From assembly GCA_036971715.1 (NCBI GenBank), contig JAVHJL010000002.1, positions 4,000,501-4,064,500 on the forward strand: 64,000 bases of DNA, in the 5' to 3' direction. Positions 9,563 through 22,450 of the stretch are shown in pieces. The DNA is from Arthrobotrys musiformis (lineage: Eukaryota; Ascomycota; Orbiliomycetes; Orbiliales; Orbiliaceae). The notes under the pieces were generated by a model. That model made no database searches, was not told the DNA's origin, and saw nothing but the letters and a program-made list of their open reading frames with translations. The position numbers and the translations under genes are program-made. Numbering within the stretch: the stretch's first letter is position 1; each line of letters starts with the position of its first letter.

Positions 9563-12500
9563 AACAACGAACGGACCACACGAGATTCCTTACGAAAACG
9601 AAGATGAATGAACACAAAAGCTAAAAGAAACTATTTTTTTTCTCTTTTGAATCAAATATGCCTTTTCTTCTTCTCCTTTTCACCAATAAAATGTTCAATC
9701 GAAGTATCAAAAATTAATAAAGCAGCTGTACGTGTGGTTCAATTCAATCCTCTTTCTTAATCAGTCGTTAACTGTCGCAATCGCAGAATTATACGGGCGG
9801 CGATGAGCGGAGGGGGGAAATAATAATAAGAAGAATAACAATATCGGTTCTAACAAGACCGGCGGGGGGTAAAGGCTATAGGAGGTCCAAAAGATACAAG
9901 GAAAGGATACCAGTACCTTACTCTTGCGAATTTTGAAAACCTCGTTCAGCCTTTATCGCAATTCTCCATAGAGACGGATGGGATGGACTCTGAAAGGCAG
10001 AGGTGCCACCAGACCATCAAAAAATTAGGAGAGCCCTCCTTCCCCAAAAGAAGCTGCCTTTGAAAGGAGGGAAGCTCAAGAGACAAAGAAGTTAAGAGTC
10101 TGGGAGTTTGTGGAGGGGTGGTATATATAAGGCAAAAGGGTATGAATATATTAATATCCTAGCAATCGAAAGGCGCCTGTTCGGGGGCGAGAGATAAGGG
10201 TACCCAAGCAATCGAATGATTCAACCGATTGCTCTGGCTATGATGTTAACTCTCAATCACCGAAAAAAGCTGACCTGAAAGACGGGCGGTGGTGGTGTGC
10301 AGCGTATGACAAAACACCCGCCAACCGGTTCGTCGATTATCACCAACAGCCGTCAATTCAGCAGAGTAAAAAGGCCAAACCAGCGGAACAAGAGCAGGGA
10401 GTCAAAGGAAGAATCAAGACTCTCGTCCGGAGGATAGGAAAATAAGAAAGAAGGGAAGAAAAGGAAAGAAGAAGAAAAAAGAGACAGAATTGGGCCCTAT
10501 CTTTGGGGGACTCTCCTTCTTATCATTCAATCCACACGAGTCGCCTTCGACAGCAAAACCAAGAAAGCAAAAAAAGAGGGTACGAAATGATAACCTTAAA
10601 AGACGACGACACCTTCTTGCCAATGCAGCTAAAATGGCGGGGTAGAAAAAGAAAAGAAAACAAAAAAAGTGATGGAACATGAAAGCGGTACGTGATATGT
10701 ATTGGAACTCAAGCTTTCTGTCTGTCAAAACAGCTAGTCTTCTCCCGTAGACAGACGGCAAAACAGACCCTCCAACAGGTTCTGGTAAGAGCTGTGTCGA
10801 TTGCATGCGGAAGGAAAGCAGGGTAAACCCAATCGGGATAATGTCGATTGGTGTATCAAACGGTTTCTTCCCTACTGTATATCAGAATATCGCTGGGAGG
10901 TACCGTATACACCCTCCAAGTACCTATAACACAAACATCCAACCATTCAGAAATGCATGTGCCAAACTAGTCTGCAAGTAAACTGCACAGAAACTTAGCT
11001 GCATGCCGACGTTTAACTTCATGTGAGGAAATACTTGGTCTCGAAATAGTGGAGGAGAAAGGGGATGATTTGCTTTCGACGGTTGCGCACGGCGTCGTCA
11101 AGATAGACTGCGGGCAGGGTGGTTAATCCCGGCCTATAGGTACCGTTCGGTTATTCCCTGGAGCCCTCTGGTGACGTTTTTGTGGTACAGCAACGCGCAA
11201 AATCCAACAATGCACTATAACACTTGGCTTCCATCCATAAACGCGTTATCAACTAAACTGTCACATTGCATAAGCAATCATCCGAAACGAAAGATCCTGT
11301 CAGGAGCAGACCCTCAGATGTTAACAGTTAGGATCGATCCTGTCAAGGGACGGAAACGTCCAAGGCCCTTATTCTAGCCTACCCGCGGCGAGACAGACCC
11401 GTACGGGATATTTCGCAATTTCCATGCTAGATCTGCCAGTCCGAATTATAAAGGGATATGTTTTAGGAACCTGTTCCTCTCTCTATACCTTTATATACGA
11501 GAAACCCTACATATAAAGGGAAAGGCCCTGCAAACACTAGATAACGGTTTGCACAGTTACCTGACATCTTCACCATGCGTTTATATAACAGGGTGGACAT
11601 CACAGCCTATCTATCTCCTTCGAACGGAAAACCCAGGAGTATCTTTTTTTTTGTTTTTAACGATAGAACTTTTATATAGTTCATCCCTTCTCCTAATACT
11701 ACCCGGCTCCCTTGTCGTATTTACATCCAAGCAGCTCAAATACCAACCCCATACTCATAAATTATCGTCCTAACATCAGCATACGCAGAAGCAATAAAGG
11801 TACTAGTACCCAACTCGAACCAAACCCACCCCAAAAACCCTCCGCACAAAATCCATAACAAAGAATAAAGTAACCAGATAAACGAGCACACCCCTAATCC
11901 CCAAAGTACACAATACCTCTCCCAAAACTCGGTAACCAATCTAAAAAGTCGCTAATGCACCACAACAAGGGTTCCCTTGACCAAGCCATACCCATCGACA
12001 TCTACCACACAAAAAGGTCTCTATCACATGCACACTCCCATCGATTGGAAGGCACACACGAAACCCCGAATTCAACCCAATTAACGTTACACGATTTCCT
12101 TCAAGTGACTTAAAAACATTGGGTAGGAAAAGGCAACAGGAAAACTTTAACCAAGTAAGGTCGCGCAGGAAAAAACAAAGACCCAGTGCATGTTGGTGGC
12201 ACAGCGGATCTTCAAACGACGCCGGGTGCGAGTTTACTGTTAGAATTCTGTATTACCAACCTAGCTAGTGGTAGTATCTCCAACCCGATGGGTGGAGTAA
12301 GTCATATCATCTTATGGATAACCATCAGTATGGAACACGTGCTAGTTCTGTTATAGAAACTTTATCGGATTGAAGGAAGAGTATTTTGATTTTCTCGATC
12401 TAGAATAGTTTTGTCCCATAATTCACATTTTTATAATGAAAACGTCCGCTATAAAAAGCGAGGATCAGTCATATAAAGACCTTGAAGCCCCACCATTAAC

Positions 12501-12717
12501 ATTCACATCACCACCGATTAAAGAGGAATAAAAAGTCTTCACGAATGAAAATGAAAACGAAAAAGTTTGAGAAAAAAAGTTATTATGGGATTAATTAATT
12601 TCGTCCTCCCCTTTCCAACCGTAAGAAAAAGGCTACATGCAACATGCAATGCAAAAAAAACAGACTAGCCCCATCACAAAGTCCCGTAACGGAGCAGCAC
12701 AAAAATAATGGTTTTTT
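9563..12717. other. Long intergenic region upstream of the carrier
   Basis: This 3.2 kb has no gene that I can support. It includes the carrier promoter and the 3' flank of the CFEM-like gene. A TATATATAAGG box lies near 10130, and an inverted repeat AGCAATCG/CGATTGCT at 10207-10233 has an 11-base spacer. Short ORFs (for example 10414-10806 minus) are compositional. A plus-strand non-coding transcript downstream of the TATA box is possible but unproven. Confidence 0.45.
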
Positions 12718-13407
12718 TTACAAGGCCATGAAAGCAGCAGTCAAGACTGCCATAAGCGAGGAAGCGCACATCCAGGTGATCTTAGCGGCAGAGGATCCGG
12801 CAGGCTCAGAGGTGGCGGCCTTTCCGCTGGAAGACTTGGTACCAGTTGCAGATTCGGTTTCGGTAGAGGTTCCATCAGCAGAGTCGGTTGGGGTGGCATC
12901 GTCGTCGCTGGAGGTTGGGGAAGCGGTAGAACCAGAGGTCTGGACGACGAAGGTGGAGGCAGAGGTTGGAGCAGCAACGGAGACGGTGGCAGAGGCAGCA
13001 ACGCAGTAGGCGGTCAACTAGTTTATCGGTTTATATTAGTAAACGTACAGAGTGAATTCCCGCGGTGTTAGGCGTATTGAAACATACCTTGCTCTGTTCA
13101 GTGCTTCGGTTGACGTCGTTGGGGCACTGGTCGTAGCACTGGAGGACATAGGATTGGACCTCGCACATGCAGCCGTAGTCGAGGGTCTTGCACTGGGCAA
13201 TACGGGCGCCCTGCGTAGACAAGCACGCAGTAAGAACGCTATTAAACAGTTAGCCAGCCCGCGCTGACAAGTAGATCTCGGATATAACCAAATGGATATG
13301 AAACGTAAAACATACTTTCCAGCAGCGCAACCGTCACCTGGTTGACCGTTCTGGGCCAAAGCGGCACCAGCGAAAGCAGCAACAGAGAGGATGGTAGTGA
13401 ATCGCAT
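12718..13407 (-). CDS. CFEM-like GPI-anchored cysteine-rich protein
   Basis: Three exons (13316-13407, 13088-13238, 12718-13017) give 180 residues. Residues 1-18 are a signal peptide ending ALA, before QNG. The mature part has eight cysteines at 27, 36, 47, 54, 56, 65, 69 and 86, with Asp51 just before the C54-M-C56 pair. This is close to the fungal CFEM pattern, although the first spacing (8) and the C56-C65 spacing (8) are off consensus. A Ser/Thr/Ala-rich stretch follows (about 90-155), then SSAAKITWMCASSLMAVLTAAFMAL, a hydrophobic tail preceded by small residues as for GPI attachment. CFEM proteins sit in the membrane or wall and some bind haem; the function here is inferred. The second intron acceptor (TTTAATAG) keeps frame and supplies Cys36. 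Confidence 0.82.
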
Positions 13408-14852
13408 TTTGACGGTTTGGTATTTATTGATAAGTACGGGAAGGTACGTTATATATTAATGTATCTATATAGAAGAAAGCCGATTGAAGGATTTGGTTAA
13501 TAGACGGATCTTTCAAGAACAAGTATGGCAATGGTGATTCTATCAATCGATGGAGGAAGGAGCAGGTAGTCGATGGTTGGTCGCATTGATGGTGGTTGAT
13601 GGTGGTTGATGAATGGAGGACTGGGGAGGTGGGTTATATTGGACATACTAATAAATATGGTAAATATTACTGCGTTGACTGCGTTGTGATTAACGAGTGT
13701 GCGAGAGAGTGATCTTCTCAAACAAATAACGAGCGAGTGACTGGCGACTGAACGAACGACGGTGGTTGATAGAAGGAAGAGAAGAAGAAGAAGAGAAAGA
13801 GAAAAAAGAGAAAAAACGGAAAAGGGAGATCGGGCGGAATTAATACTACGAACTAACTAATACAATAGCCTGGTAGAACAGAACGGAACAGTGCAATACA
13901 ATGCAGCGCGCTGCACTGCAATTATTTCCTATGACACAAGGGGCATGGTTCCTTTCAACCTCGATAGGATAGCTTACCGAAATTAGGCCCATTGAGGCAT
14001 GTTTATTGGCTGACCTCAAATTCCCCAGGTCAGGGGTATTCCCCTGCTTCTACTACCTTCGCATTGGCCACCACTGCGCTGCACGGGAGAGAGCCGAATT
14101 TCTTTGATCACTTAACCTAACCTCAGCTGCACCCGAAAGGAAGGAATGTGCTTTGAGATTCGATTCGGGATCCGATCGATCTACTTACGTTTTTGCACAT
14201 TCACATTTGCGAGTATTAATTCGTGGATACGACGGATGAGTGATGCGTAATTAATCATAACCGAAGGCATATTGAGGTCCGGACGTCGGCGGTGAGTCCA
14301 TAATAAAGCATGGCTTCCGGGTCAGACTCTGTAAAAAGGAAGTCCTTATTTCTGTACCCCGGAACGTGAAATGCATTGAGAATGGAACCACCGTTTTGCA
14401 CGCGACCGGAAAGCGCATTGTGGCGTATCACCAGGTCTGATTCAGATATGTGTCTGAGTACCACAGGGAGAAGCAACAATTCATTCAATTCCAGATGCAA
14501 ATTATATGCACACAACTAGGCACCCTGCCCGATCGAGTTCAGGAAAAAAAAACATCAAAGGGCAGGAGGTGGTGACGAAATTATCTTGACGGTATCTCGA
14601 TCAAAAAAAAAAAAAGCGAGTGAGAAAGAGTGAGAGTAAGAAAAAAGAAGGCTAACAAAGGAAAGTCTGGGATTGAAACCGATGAGTCTGGCCAACTGTA
14701 TGGCACAACCTCTCTTCGTGATTCCTACGCTAAAACATGACGGACAAAAAAAAAAAGGTATGAGGCCAAAAAAATCCCATATACGCAAACACCAAGCCGC
14801 TCCGGTCCATCGACAATATGTATGTATTGTAGTGTATCTTTCCTAAGCCCGT
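13408..14852. other. Intergenic region between the CFEM-like gene and RSP5
   Basis: It contains the promoter of the CFEM-like gene and the 3' flank of RSP5. A perfect 14-base palindrome TGCAGCGCGCTGCA lies at 13902-13915. GATGGTGGTTGATGGTGGTTGATG repeats occur near 13587. An 86-codon minus-strand frame at 14255-14515 has no recognised family. Confidence 0.45.
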
Positions 14853-17800
14853 CTACTCTTGTCCGAATCCCATCGTCTCCTCTACCGCCAATGCTAGTTT
14901 CTGAGCCAACGCCTCGTATGATTTGTAGGGTGGGAGGTCCAAACGATTGAAGCTAATGAGAATGCGGTTAGTTTGATACCCTTTTCAACAAAATTCCCCT
15001 TACATAATCAATTAATATGCACTTACCAAGTATGCGATTTGGGCAGATGTAACTGCTCTCCAGCTTTTTCAATTGTGAACCTTCTTGGCCCATCGCTTCC
15101 CTGCAAATCCTTGAATCCGTTGACCGGAATACGGGAAGTACCGGTGGTAAATTGCAAGAGACGCGATTTTTGCTCGGCATCCCAGCTCCTCACGCACTAT
15201 ATTTCAAGTTAGTACCTGGTACCTACCGCCGCCAGTACGGGAAAGGGAAAGTAAAAACAAGATACGCACCTTCCAGAAGTTCTGGATGACTTCATCGGTC
15301 TCAGTGTAACCGCGATAATCGGTGTGTTTCTTCCAGTCATCGACATCAATATCGGCGATACCACCAATCAACAACTCCAACTCTCGCTCGTCGAATACAT
15401 TAATCAGATCTGGCGGGATGAGTTCGTTAAATCCAGTGATAAACGCATTAAATTGCTCCTCGACTCGCTTCGAAATTCTCCATTCCGTGATAAGGCTGTG
15501 TTTATCGTTAATAATCTATCCAAATTCATATTCAGATTCAGGGCTGAACATACTCAATGTACTCCTTCTTGTTCTCGTTTGTCACCTCGATATCTCGGCC
15601 GTTGGGCTTGAGATCAATTGTTACAGTTTCTCCGAACCTATTATCTTCAGTAGAGAAAGTAAGATCTAAGATATCTGTAATATCGTTCTCCCTACAGTAA
15701 AGAAAACCCAGGTTAGTCTCGTATCTCAATATCGGTGCTCTCCTTGATTGAGTGCTTACAAAGTCCAGGTGAGATTTCGGTGGAAATCAGCGTCCACGCC
15801 CTCCATATCGGCGAGAGAGACTTTCTTGCGCAAAATCATCTTGTAGAAGGCGCCAATAAAGAATGCGTCGAGGAAACGTCGGTGGAAGATGGCAAGACCA
15901 ACGACTCTTCCAATGAACTTGAAGTAGTTCAAGTGCTCGGGATTGATACCCGAGTGGGGGTTGATTTGGAGGGTATAGTTGTCATGTGCCGAGTACTCGA
16001 ACAGACAGTAGAATGGATTGAACATCTCGTGAGAGAGCAGGAAGAAAAATTCTCTGTTTGCTCAATTGTTAGCCTACGATTCCCTGTCTACCGGATCCCA
16101 ATAATTTGATTTTTAAGTACCTCGAAAGACCACCATAATCCAAACCGTCTTCTCCGTCGAATTTGACCATCAGCCGTTTCTTCAAATCGTTGGGATGCTG
16201 CCTCATGATCTCTGCATAAGAATCCTCGAAAATGTGGTTTCTTCGCACTTTGACATGGCACTGGCCAGACAAGATGCGCAGAGCAGGCTGGGATCTGAAG
16301 TAGATAAGCTTTCTTCGGAAATCTCGCTTGTACTGCGGCACGTTCTGGTCCAGGGATGATGGCAGACGGGGGTCGTCCCAGGTTGTCGTTTTGGTGTTAT
16401 GGTCCACAAAGTACACCCTAGCAGTGTTCGTAAGACGCATTTCCCACCCGCTAGGGAGAGGTCCGAGCTGCGAGACAGGCTGGGTTTGTACTGTTTGTTG
16501 CTGCCCGTAGACTCGGATGTACTGTTGCCTCCGAGGATCGACCCAGGTCGTGGTTCGAGTGTTGTGGTCGACAAAGTACGGTCTTCCTTCAGGGGTGTGG
16601 CGCTGTTCCCAGCCGGGGGGTAACTCACCGGTTCCGGCTGTGGTCGCGCCAGTAGCCATCATGGATACCGCATTCGACGAGGCTTCGTTATTGGGCGGGG
16701 TGGTTGTTCCGGTCCCCGGGGTGGGGGAGTTGGCACCGGTTCGGTCTTCGGGTAGCATTCGGTTCCCGTGTGCTCTTCTTTCCATATCGGTATTATGCTG
16801 CACGGCAGCTCGCATTTCGCTCGATAGGAACTGGGAAGACGGCCGAGCCCAGGTCGTGGTCCGGGTATTGTGGTCCACATAGTACGTTCGACCCAGATTG
16901 TCTTGCCGTCTTTCCCAGCCGGCTGGCAGAGGACCCTGGTTGTCTTCGAAGGAACTTAGCTGCCTATTCCCTCCAGAATTCGGGGCACCCACGGGGGCAC
17001 TGTTAGAAGGAGCTCCAGGAGGAGGGTTACCATTGGCACCACTTGGGGCAGGCGCGCCGCTCGGCGATTCCGTGACAGGAAGCGCGGTGTTGCTGCTGGA
17101 AGATGGACCAGCAGTAGCAGCCGGTGCATTCGGCGGCCTGGACGGGTTCTGTGTCCTCAGAGGCTCCTCCACATTAGTCGACAAGTTGACGATTAGCTTT
17201 CCATGAACCATCATGTTATCATTTGATTTTTTGAGGTCGCGCGTAAGCATTTCTAGTCCGATTTCCCGAGCATTAGCACCCTAGGCTGACCATGGGAATT
17301 TAGATATCCACACTCACCATCACCTCCGAGTCCGAGATCGAGGACGTCTCCAACTCTAACGTTGATGACACCGAGGAAGCCTTGGTCCTTTTTCTTGAAC
17401 TTCTTCTGGTCGAAGATTTGTACAGCAATGATGCTCGAATCGGTGACATTGCTAATCCGAGAGAGAGAAAAAACGAGTCCGTTAGATTGGAACCGTCCAC
17501 GAATGGGGATCAGCGTGCGTGATATCGTGCTCTTACACATCGAAGGGTTCATTCCAGTAAGGATTCAACGTCTTCTTGATTACAGTAGTCGTATGTGTTT
17601 GTTCTCCATCCACAGTGATGACAGCGAACGGATCCGGAAATCCTGTTTGAGAAGGGGTTTTCTATCAGTGACATCCAGGGAATTGATAACGGTCGCCCGG
17701 GGGTTGGAAAGGTAGGTAGAGGTTCGGGGATGTTTTTTTTTGGTCGTACTGAAGACATCTCGTTTATATAGACCATCGGCAGCGATGACTAGAAATAATT

Positions 17801-18122
17801 TAAAAAAGAGAGAAAGAAGATAGAAGTCAGTAAGGGTTATATAAGCTTTGTATATTTAGGTATCAAGACGATGCTTGTGATATGCGACCGTCGAACACCA
17901 GGGACGAGGGATTGGTGGTGCTCACCTGTTAGCCTGACTTTTCTCGAGTTGCTGTATATTTGAGGCTGATGATTAGCATGCGCGGCTTCCTGTAAACTTC
18001 GCTCCTCCGCAATCAAGCATGCACGGCTATAGATTGCACCAACCCCAACCACCGCCACACGAATCCGAAGACGGAGAAAGAGGGGGAAAGGGGGGATCTT
18101 ACCTTGACGATGGCTCAGTCAT
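14853..18122 (-). CDS. RSP5: Nedd4/Rsp5-family HECT E3 ubiquitin ligase
   Basis: Eleven exons give 794 residues: 18103-18122, 17926-17951, 17750-17788, 17537-17642, 17318-17451, 16121-17252, 15760-16053, 15554-15691, 15270-15495, 15027-15196, 14853-14952. The order is C2 (about 8-130, with VRLTVIAADGLYKRDVF), a Pro/Ala/Ser linker, three WW domains (about 217-246, 319-348 and 374-403), and HECT from about 440 to the end. The catalytic cysteine is residue 762 in LPKSHTCFNRLDLP. Its codon is split by the last intron. Rsp5 (HulA in Aspergillus) ubiquitinates membrane transporters through PY-motif arrestins, feeding the ESCRT pathway. The first three exons are only 20, 26 and 39 bases, so the start of C2 is easy for gene finders to miss. 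Confidence 0.96.
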
Positions 18123-18180
18123 GACCGGGAGCACGAGAGAGCTACCGAGCTCAAAAGGTGGCGGGTTTTAGAGGTACTTT

Positions 18181-18385
18181 TGGGAGAGAGGGAGGGGATC
18201 ACTGGGGGGGAGAAGGATGGGATGGAATGGGATGGGATGACGATGGTCGTGGCCGTGGAGGTTGTGGAGGTCAAGTTGGGCCGGGCAGAGGTCAGGCAGG
18301 TCAGGCAGGTCAGGGCAAGGTGAGGTAAGATGGAGTAAAGTGAGGTGAGGTGGAATGAGTTGAGTTGAGGTAAAGTGCAGGTAAA
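18181..18385 (-). repeat. Pyrimidine-rich repeat in the RSP5 leader or promoter
   Basis: On the RSP5 sense strand this is almost pure C/T with A, built from CTGACCTGC, TCACCTCAC and TCCCATCC variants. It begins about 60 bases upstream of the RSP5 ATG. It looks like expanded simple sequence in the 5' leader. It is open on the minus strand only because it lacks G-containing stops, so I do not call it coding. Confidence 0.65.
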
Positions 18386-21300
18386 CTTAGTTGAAGCGAA
18401 GGCGATGGGGGGATTGGTTGGTTGGAGGGGGGATCGAGGCTGCCAGTGAGGGACCAAGGACACCGACCGACTAGGCAGGGTTAGGTCCGGTTGCTCAGTT
18501 GCTCAGTTGCTGGGCGAGTAAGTACTTAGCAGGTTGCTACTCAGTTGGATACGAGAAAACAGGAAGAAGAATCAGAAGCGGAAGCAGAGCTGCAGAACCG
18601 CTGCGAGTGAGTGAGAGAAAAAAGGACCAGGCTAAAAGACACAGCTCCGCAATAGCAGCAACAACAAACAACAAGGCAAACACCAGAAACCAGACGATTG
18701 ATTGATTGATTGTTCAAACGGGAGACGGATATATAAGTATCTAATACCGGCAGGGAGGGATATCGTATGTGGAATCGATAAAAAGAGAGGGATCTCTCAC
18801 GCAAAGGGGAGAGTGTACGGCGTATCTGTTATATCAAATCCAACAATAGCAGCACTCTAGTAATACTCTTGCTTCACTTGGCTTTTCACTTCATGAATTC
18901 ACTCCTCCCCTTTCTTCTCTTTCCGTTCACCAAGCTTCAAGCAAGCAAGCAAAGAAGTAAATATTCGAGTTAAAATACGGTGAAGGCGGTTTTGGCTTTC
19001 TTTTTGTTAATTTTCCCGGTCGGATGCCATCAACGCTCCCAATACTGTCTGAATCGAATCGAATGGGGTTTCGAGGCAATAATATACCTAGGTCCAGTAT
19101 TATTATTAGTTTCCCACGCTAAAAACCCGCCGTCTTCTCGCAACTTTCGGCTCTTCAGGACTAAAATGATGTAACTCGACTTCCATACGATGCAGTCCCA
19201 ATTTTATCTCGGCGGACGCCAAAAAAAAAGTTGGAGAACAGAAAGAAAAAAAGCATGGAACTATAAAAGGCCCGCGCAGAATTACTGCTCTCCATGCGTG
19301 TCTATTGTATGAACATAACGTAACCAGCACAGCCCGTCCCCATACAGACGTACAGACATAGACCACTAGTGCACCACCACCAACCAAGACTCGTATACAC
19401 ACTCGACCTCTACTAGCCTCGTCCCTTCCCTCTTTCGATGAGGCCTGGCCACCCCGAAGTACTAACTTTCCGTCCCAGCCGAATCGGATCCTACTTGTTT
19501 TGGAGCCCAGTGTCAGATGCGTGGCAGTGCCCACTTCACCCAAACCTTTGCGCGAACTCTCTTTTTCCTTCCCCCCTCCGCCTCTCCTTCCCTTGCCTTT
19601 GCGGCTGATTAATTGCTTTGAGCATCACCCATATAATTTCTAAGCTTTTCCGATATATCAAATTCTAAAAAATCCTATTTCGAAAATCATGACATTCTAG
19701 AATTTCTAGAAGAAAAAATTTAAAATAATAGTGTATCACCATATGTAATTTATTATAAACCCACCCCCACATATACCAAAAAAAACCAAAAGCTTCCATA
19801 CCGTTCTGCAACCGTGGCCATCGAGGGCGGTTTCCAGAAAGTACACCTTGCTTTACCCTTGGGCCACATCTTGCAATGAGGCTGTCGTGCACTTTGTTCA
19901 AACTGCCAAATGTCAAAATACAACAAAGCCAACACGATAAGAACGTGCATAAAACCGCTTCGTGGCGCACGTGGTTCCAAAGCATGGTTCTTGATCAATA
20001 CATACTGCATCTGTGATTGCTGTACTATAGCTGTAATCCCTCATAGCACCTATAAAATCCCAATATATACCTCCCATCTTCTTCAGCCTCACCAAAACCC
20101 TCACTCCTTCTCACCCCTTTTGAATACACAACCCACCCCCTCAAGTGAGTATGCACTGATAATCTAGAAGCCCATAAATCGTTTCCAAAGAAGAAACATC
20201 AGGAACACTGGTGAGAATGAACCACTCGGGTAAGCATGACAGTTGTACCTAAAACCCATGGCGCGAATGAAAACGGTCAAAGCGGTGGTCTAATATCGTA
20301 CACCGTACACCGTATACGCCGCACCTTTCAGGTACTTCTGCCTCTATCAAACCCGATCGCTCATAACTACGCTCATATTCAAAACAAGCATAACCCTTAA
20401 TCTCGCCTTATACCCTTGATCAATAGTTGGTAAATCCAGAAGCTACTTCTTAAAAACGGAACAAGATGCCGTAAATTTGGAAATGAAATCTATAACTACC
20501 AATATAATCCAAACAGACTGGTTGACAGCCTGACTAGATTCACGTCTTGTTGGCTATCTACTATATGCTCGAGTATACATATATACTTAGGCATATTTAT
20601 ATAGAACATGCCGTAGAAACAATGCCCTTTAGCGACACTAAAGGGCAAAAAACAGATGAAAAAAGGAAAACGAACCTGCTTACCTCTACTACTATCGTCA
20701 ATTCGTTCACTCAAGCTCTCGCCTACAGCCTCGTTCGAGCAAAGGCTAGCTGACCTTGTGCACGGTCTAAATCCCTTCGTTGTACTTTGCATCAAATGCT
20801 GGACCATGGGTTCTGAGGCCATACCATCCAATGCAGCAGCACATATCTCCCTCCTTGACTCTTCCTTTACTTTTCTCGTCTTGTCTTTCACTTGGAGAGG
20901 GACCTCGCCCATACCCAGGCTTCTCTTCCCCCCTCTTTTTCTCACATACTGCTCTTTCCGAACCTACCTTCTCTTAAAAACGTTCGTGGCAACGTACGTC
21001 TTCCTAGCTCTTTTTATGCACGTATTTCTCTTTTAACAATTCTGTGCACACTGACATATTCTCTCGCTGTCGGTTGAAGTGGGTGCGTGGGCTCTTTCTT
21101 TTCTTTTCGGTTCTTTTCTTTTCTCTTTTCTATAATTTTCAATCTTTCTCTCTTTGGCCTTTGGCCATATTTCCATTAAAAGTTTCCTCCTCCTCCTCTC
21201 TTTGCGCTTTTTCCAATCTTGTCTTCATCCCCCCCTGCTTTCCCAAACGAAGATAAAATCCTGAAACCCCGCCAGATAAAGAAAGAAAAAAACTTTTCCG

Positions 21301-21606
21301 TATGTATGAGAAGAAGAAAACGAGAACCCTCCAAGCAAAAAAAAGATAGCAGCGAAAAACGTAAAAGAAAAATAAAAAAAAAGAAACCCAGACTATACGA
21401 AGAGTAAACCCCTCCCATAAGGAAACCCCCGCAGAAAAAGTTTTTCAATTACAGAGTCGACGGAAGACTCTAAATGTCCAAAAAAATAATAGATGGAGAG
21501 GAGTGGTGCTTTTTTCCCCCAGTTCTTTCTTTCGTTCTTATTGCTCGAAGAATTTTTGAACGTCGGGCATAGCCAATCCAGCTGGTCTACGACAAAGATT
21601 GGTCGA
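18386..21606. other. Long intergenic region between RSP5 and PAB2
   Basis: The rest of the 3.5 kb gap has no supported gene. It has GATTGATTGATTGATT near 18698, GTACACCGTACACCG near 20299, and T-rich/C-rich stretches at 21090-21240 that flank the 3' end of PAB2. Short frames on both strands look compositional. Confidence 0.45.
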
Positions 21607-22450
21607 TCAGTAGGGCGAATATCCACGTCCACGGAAGCCACGGCCGCGGAATCCGCCTCTGGGTTGGTATCCACCACGGTACGGCGGTGCTCCGTATCCG
21701 CCTCCGAACCCGCCTCTTCCTCTTCCGCCACCCCTGTAACCGCCACCACCGCGTCCTCTCTGCATTCCCGGGATGTTGGTTCTCTTCGGTACAACCTAGA
21801 ACGGCGCGTTTAGCTTTTTGGCTTCATGGATCAGGGTGTAAGTAGGCAGGTAGTACCTTCAATGCTCGTCCCCGGAACATGCTCTCGTTAAGAACAAGGG
21901 CCTGGGCGACCAAACTTGGTTCCGCGAATTCAACATACGCATATCTACCGCAATCAGTCAGCGCTCCATGACACAAAAACAACGGCACCAGAAACGAGGG
22001 AAACATACCCCTTAGGCTGTCCTGTAAACTTATCCAACAAAATAGTAACCCGGTTTATAGACCCACAGCTCTGAAAATGCGTCTGGATCTCCTCAGGCGA
22101 GGCACCGTAGTCCACATTCCCAACAAATATGCTCCGCGCATCAATCTCCTCTTTATCCTCCTTGAGGTTATCGTTCTCTTTATCAAGATTGGCCTGCATC
22201 TCGCGCAGCTTCTGGGCTTCGGCTTCCATTTCCGCCATGCGCTTCTTCATGGCCGAGATTTCTTCCTGTTCGGGTGTTTCGGTACACGTCAGTATTTATT
22301 GCCTTTGTGTCTGTTGACTAGACGTAATTTGAGAGATTTTTTGGAATGGGTCCGGAGGGAATGGGATTGGAGATGACGAACCTCATCACCACCATCTTCA
22401 TCGTGGGTATCCATCTGCTCGGCAGTGGGCAAGTTTTCGTGATCCGCCAT
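21607..22450 (-). CDS. PAB2: Nuclear poly(A)-binding protein, PABPN1/Pab2 type
   Basis: Four exons (22382-22450, 22009-22265, 21857-21944, 21607-21795) give 200 residues. A short acidic N-terminus (MADHENLP) leads to a coiled coil at about 24-62. One RRM follows from about 67 to 142, with RNP2 IFVGNV and RNP1 GYAYVEFA, then VVPKRTNIPGM. The last ~50 residues are Arg/Gly-rich (RGRGGGGYRGGG) and end RGYSPY. This coiled coil-RRM-RGG order is that of PABPN1 and fission yeast Pab2. These proteins bind nuclear poly(A) tails, influence tail length and snoRNA/exosome processing, and are arginine-methylated on the tail. The start is the ATG at 22450, since the frame further upstream has no ATG. The first donor is GTTCGT, which is unusual. 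Confidence 0.94.

Noticed and set aside
14255..14515. 86-codon minus-strand frame downstream of the CFEM-like promoter
   Set aside because: No domain, no conserved motif, and no splice partner; treated as chance.
18119..18463. 114-codon minus-strand frame just upstream of RSP5
   Set aside because: Made of C/T-rich simple repeats that lack stops; it is the RSP5 leader or promoter.
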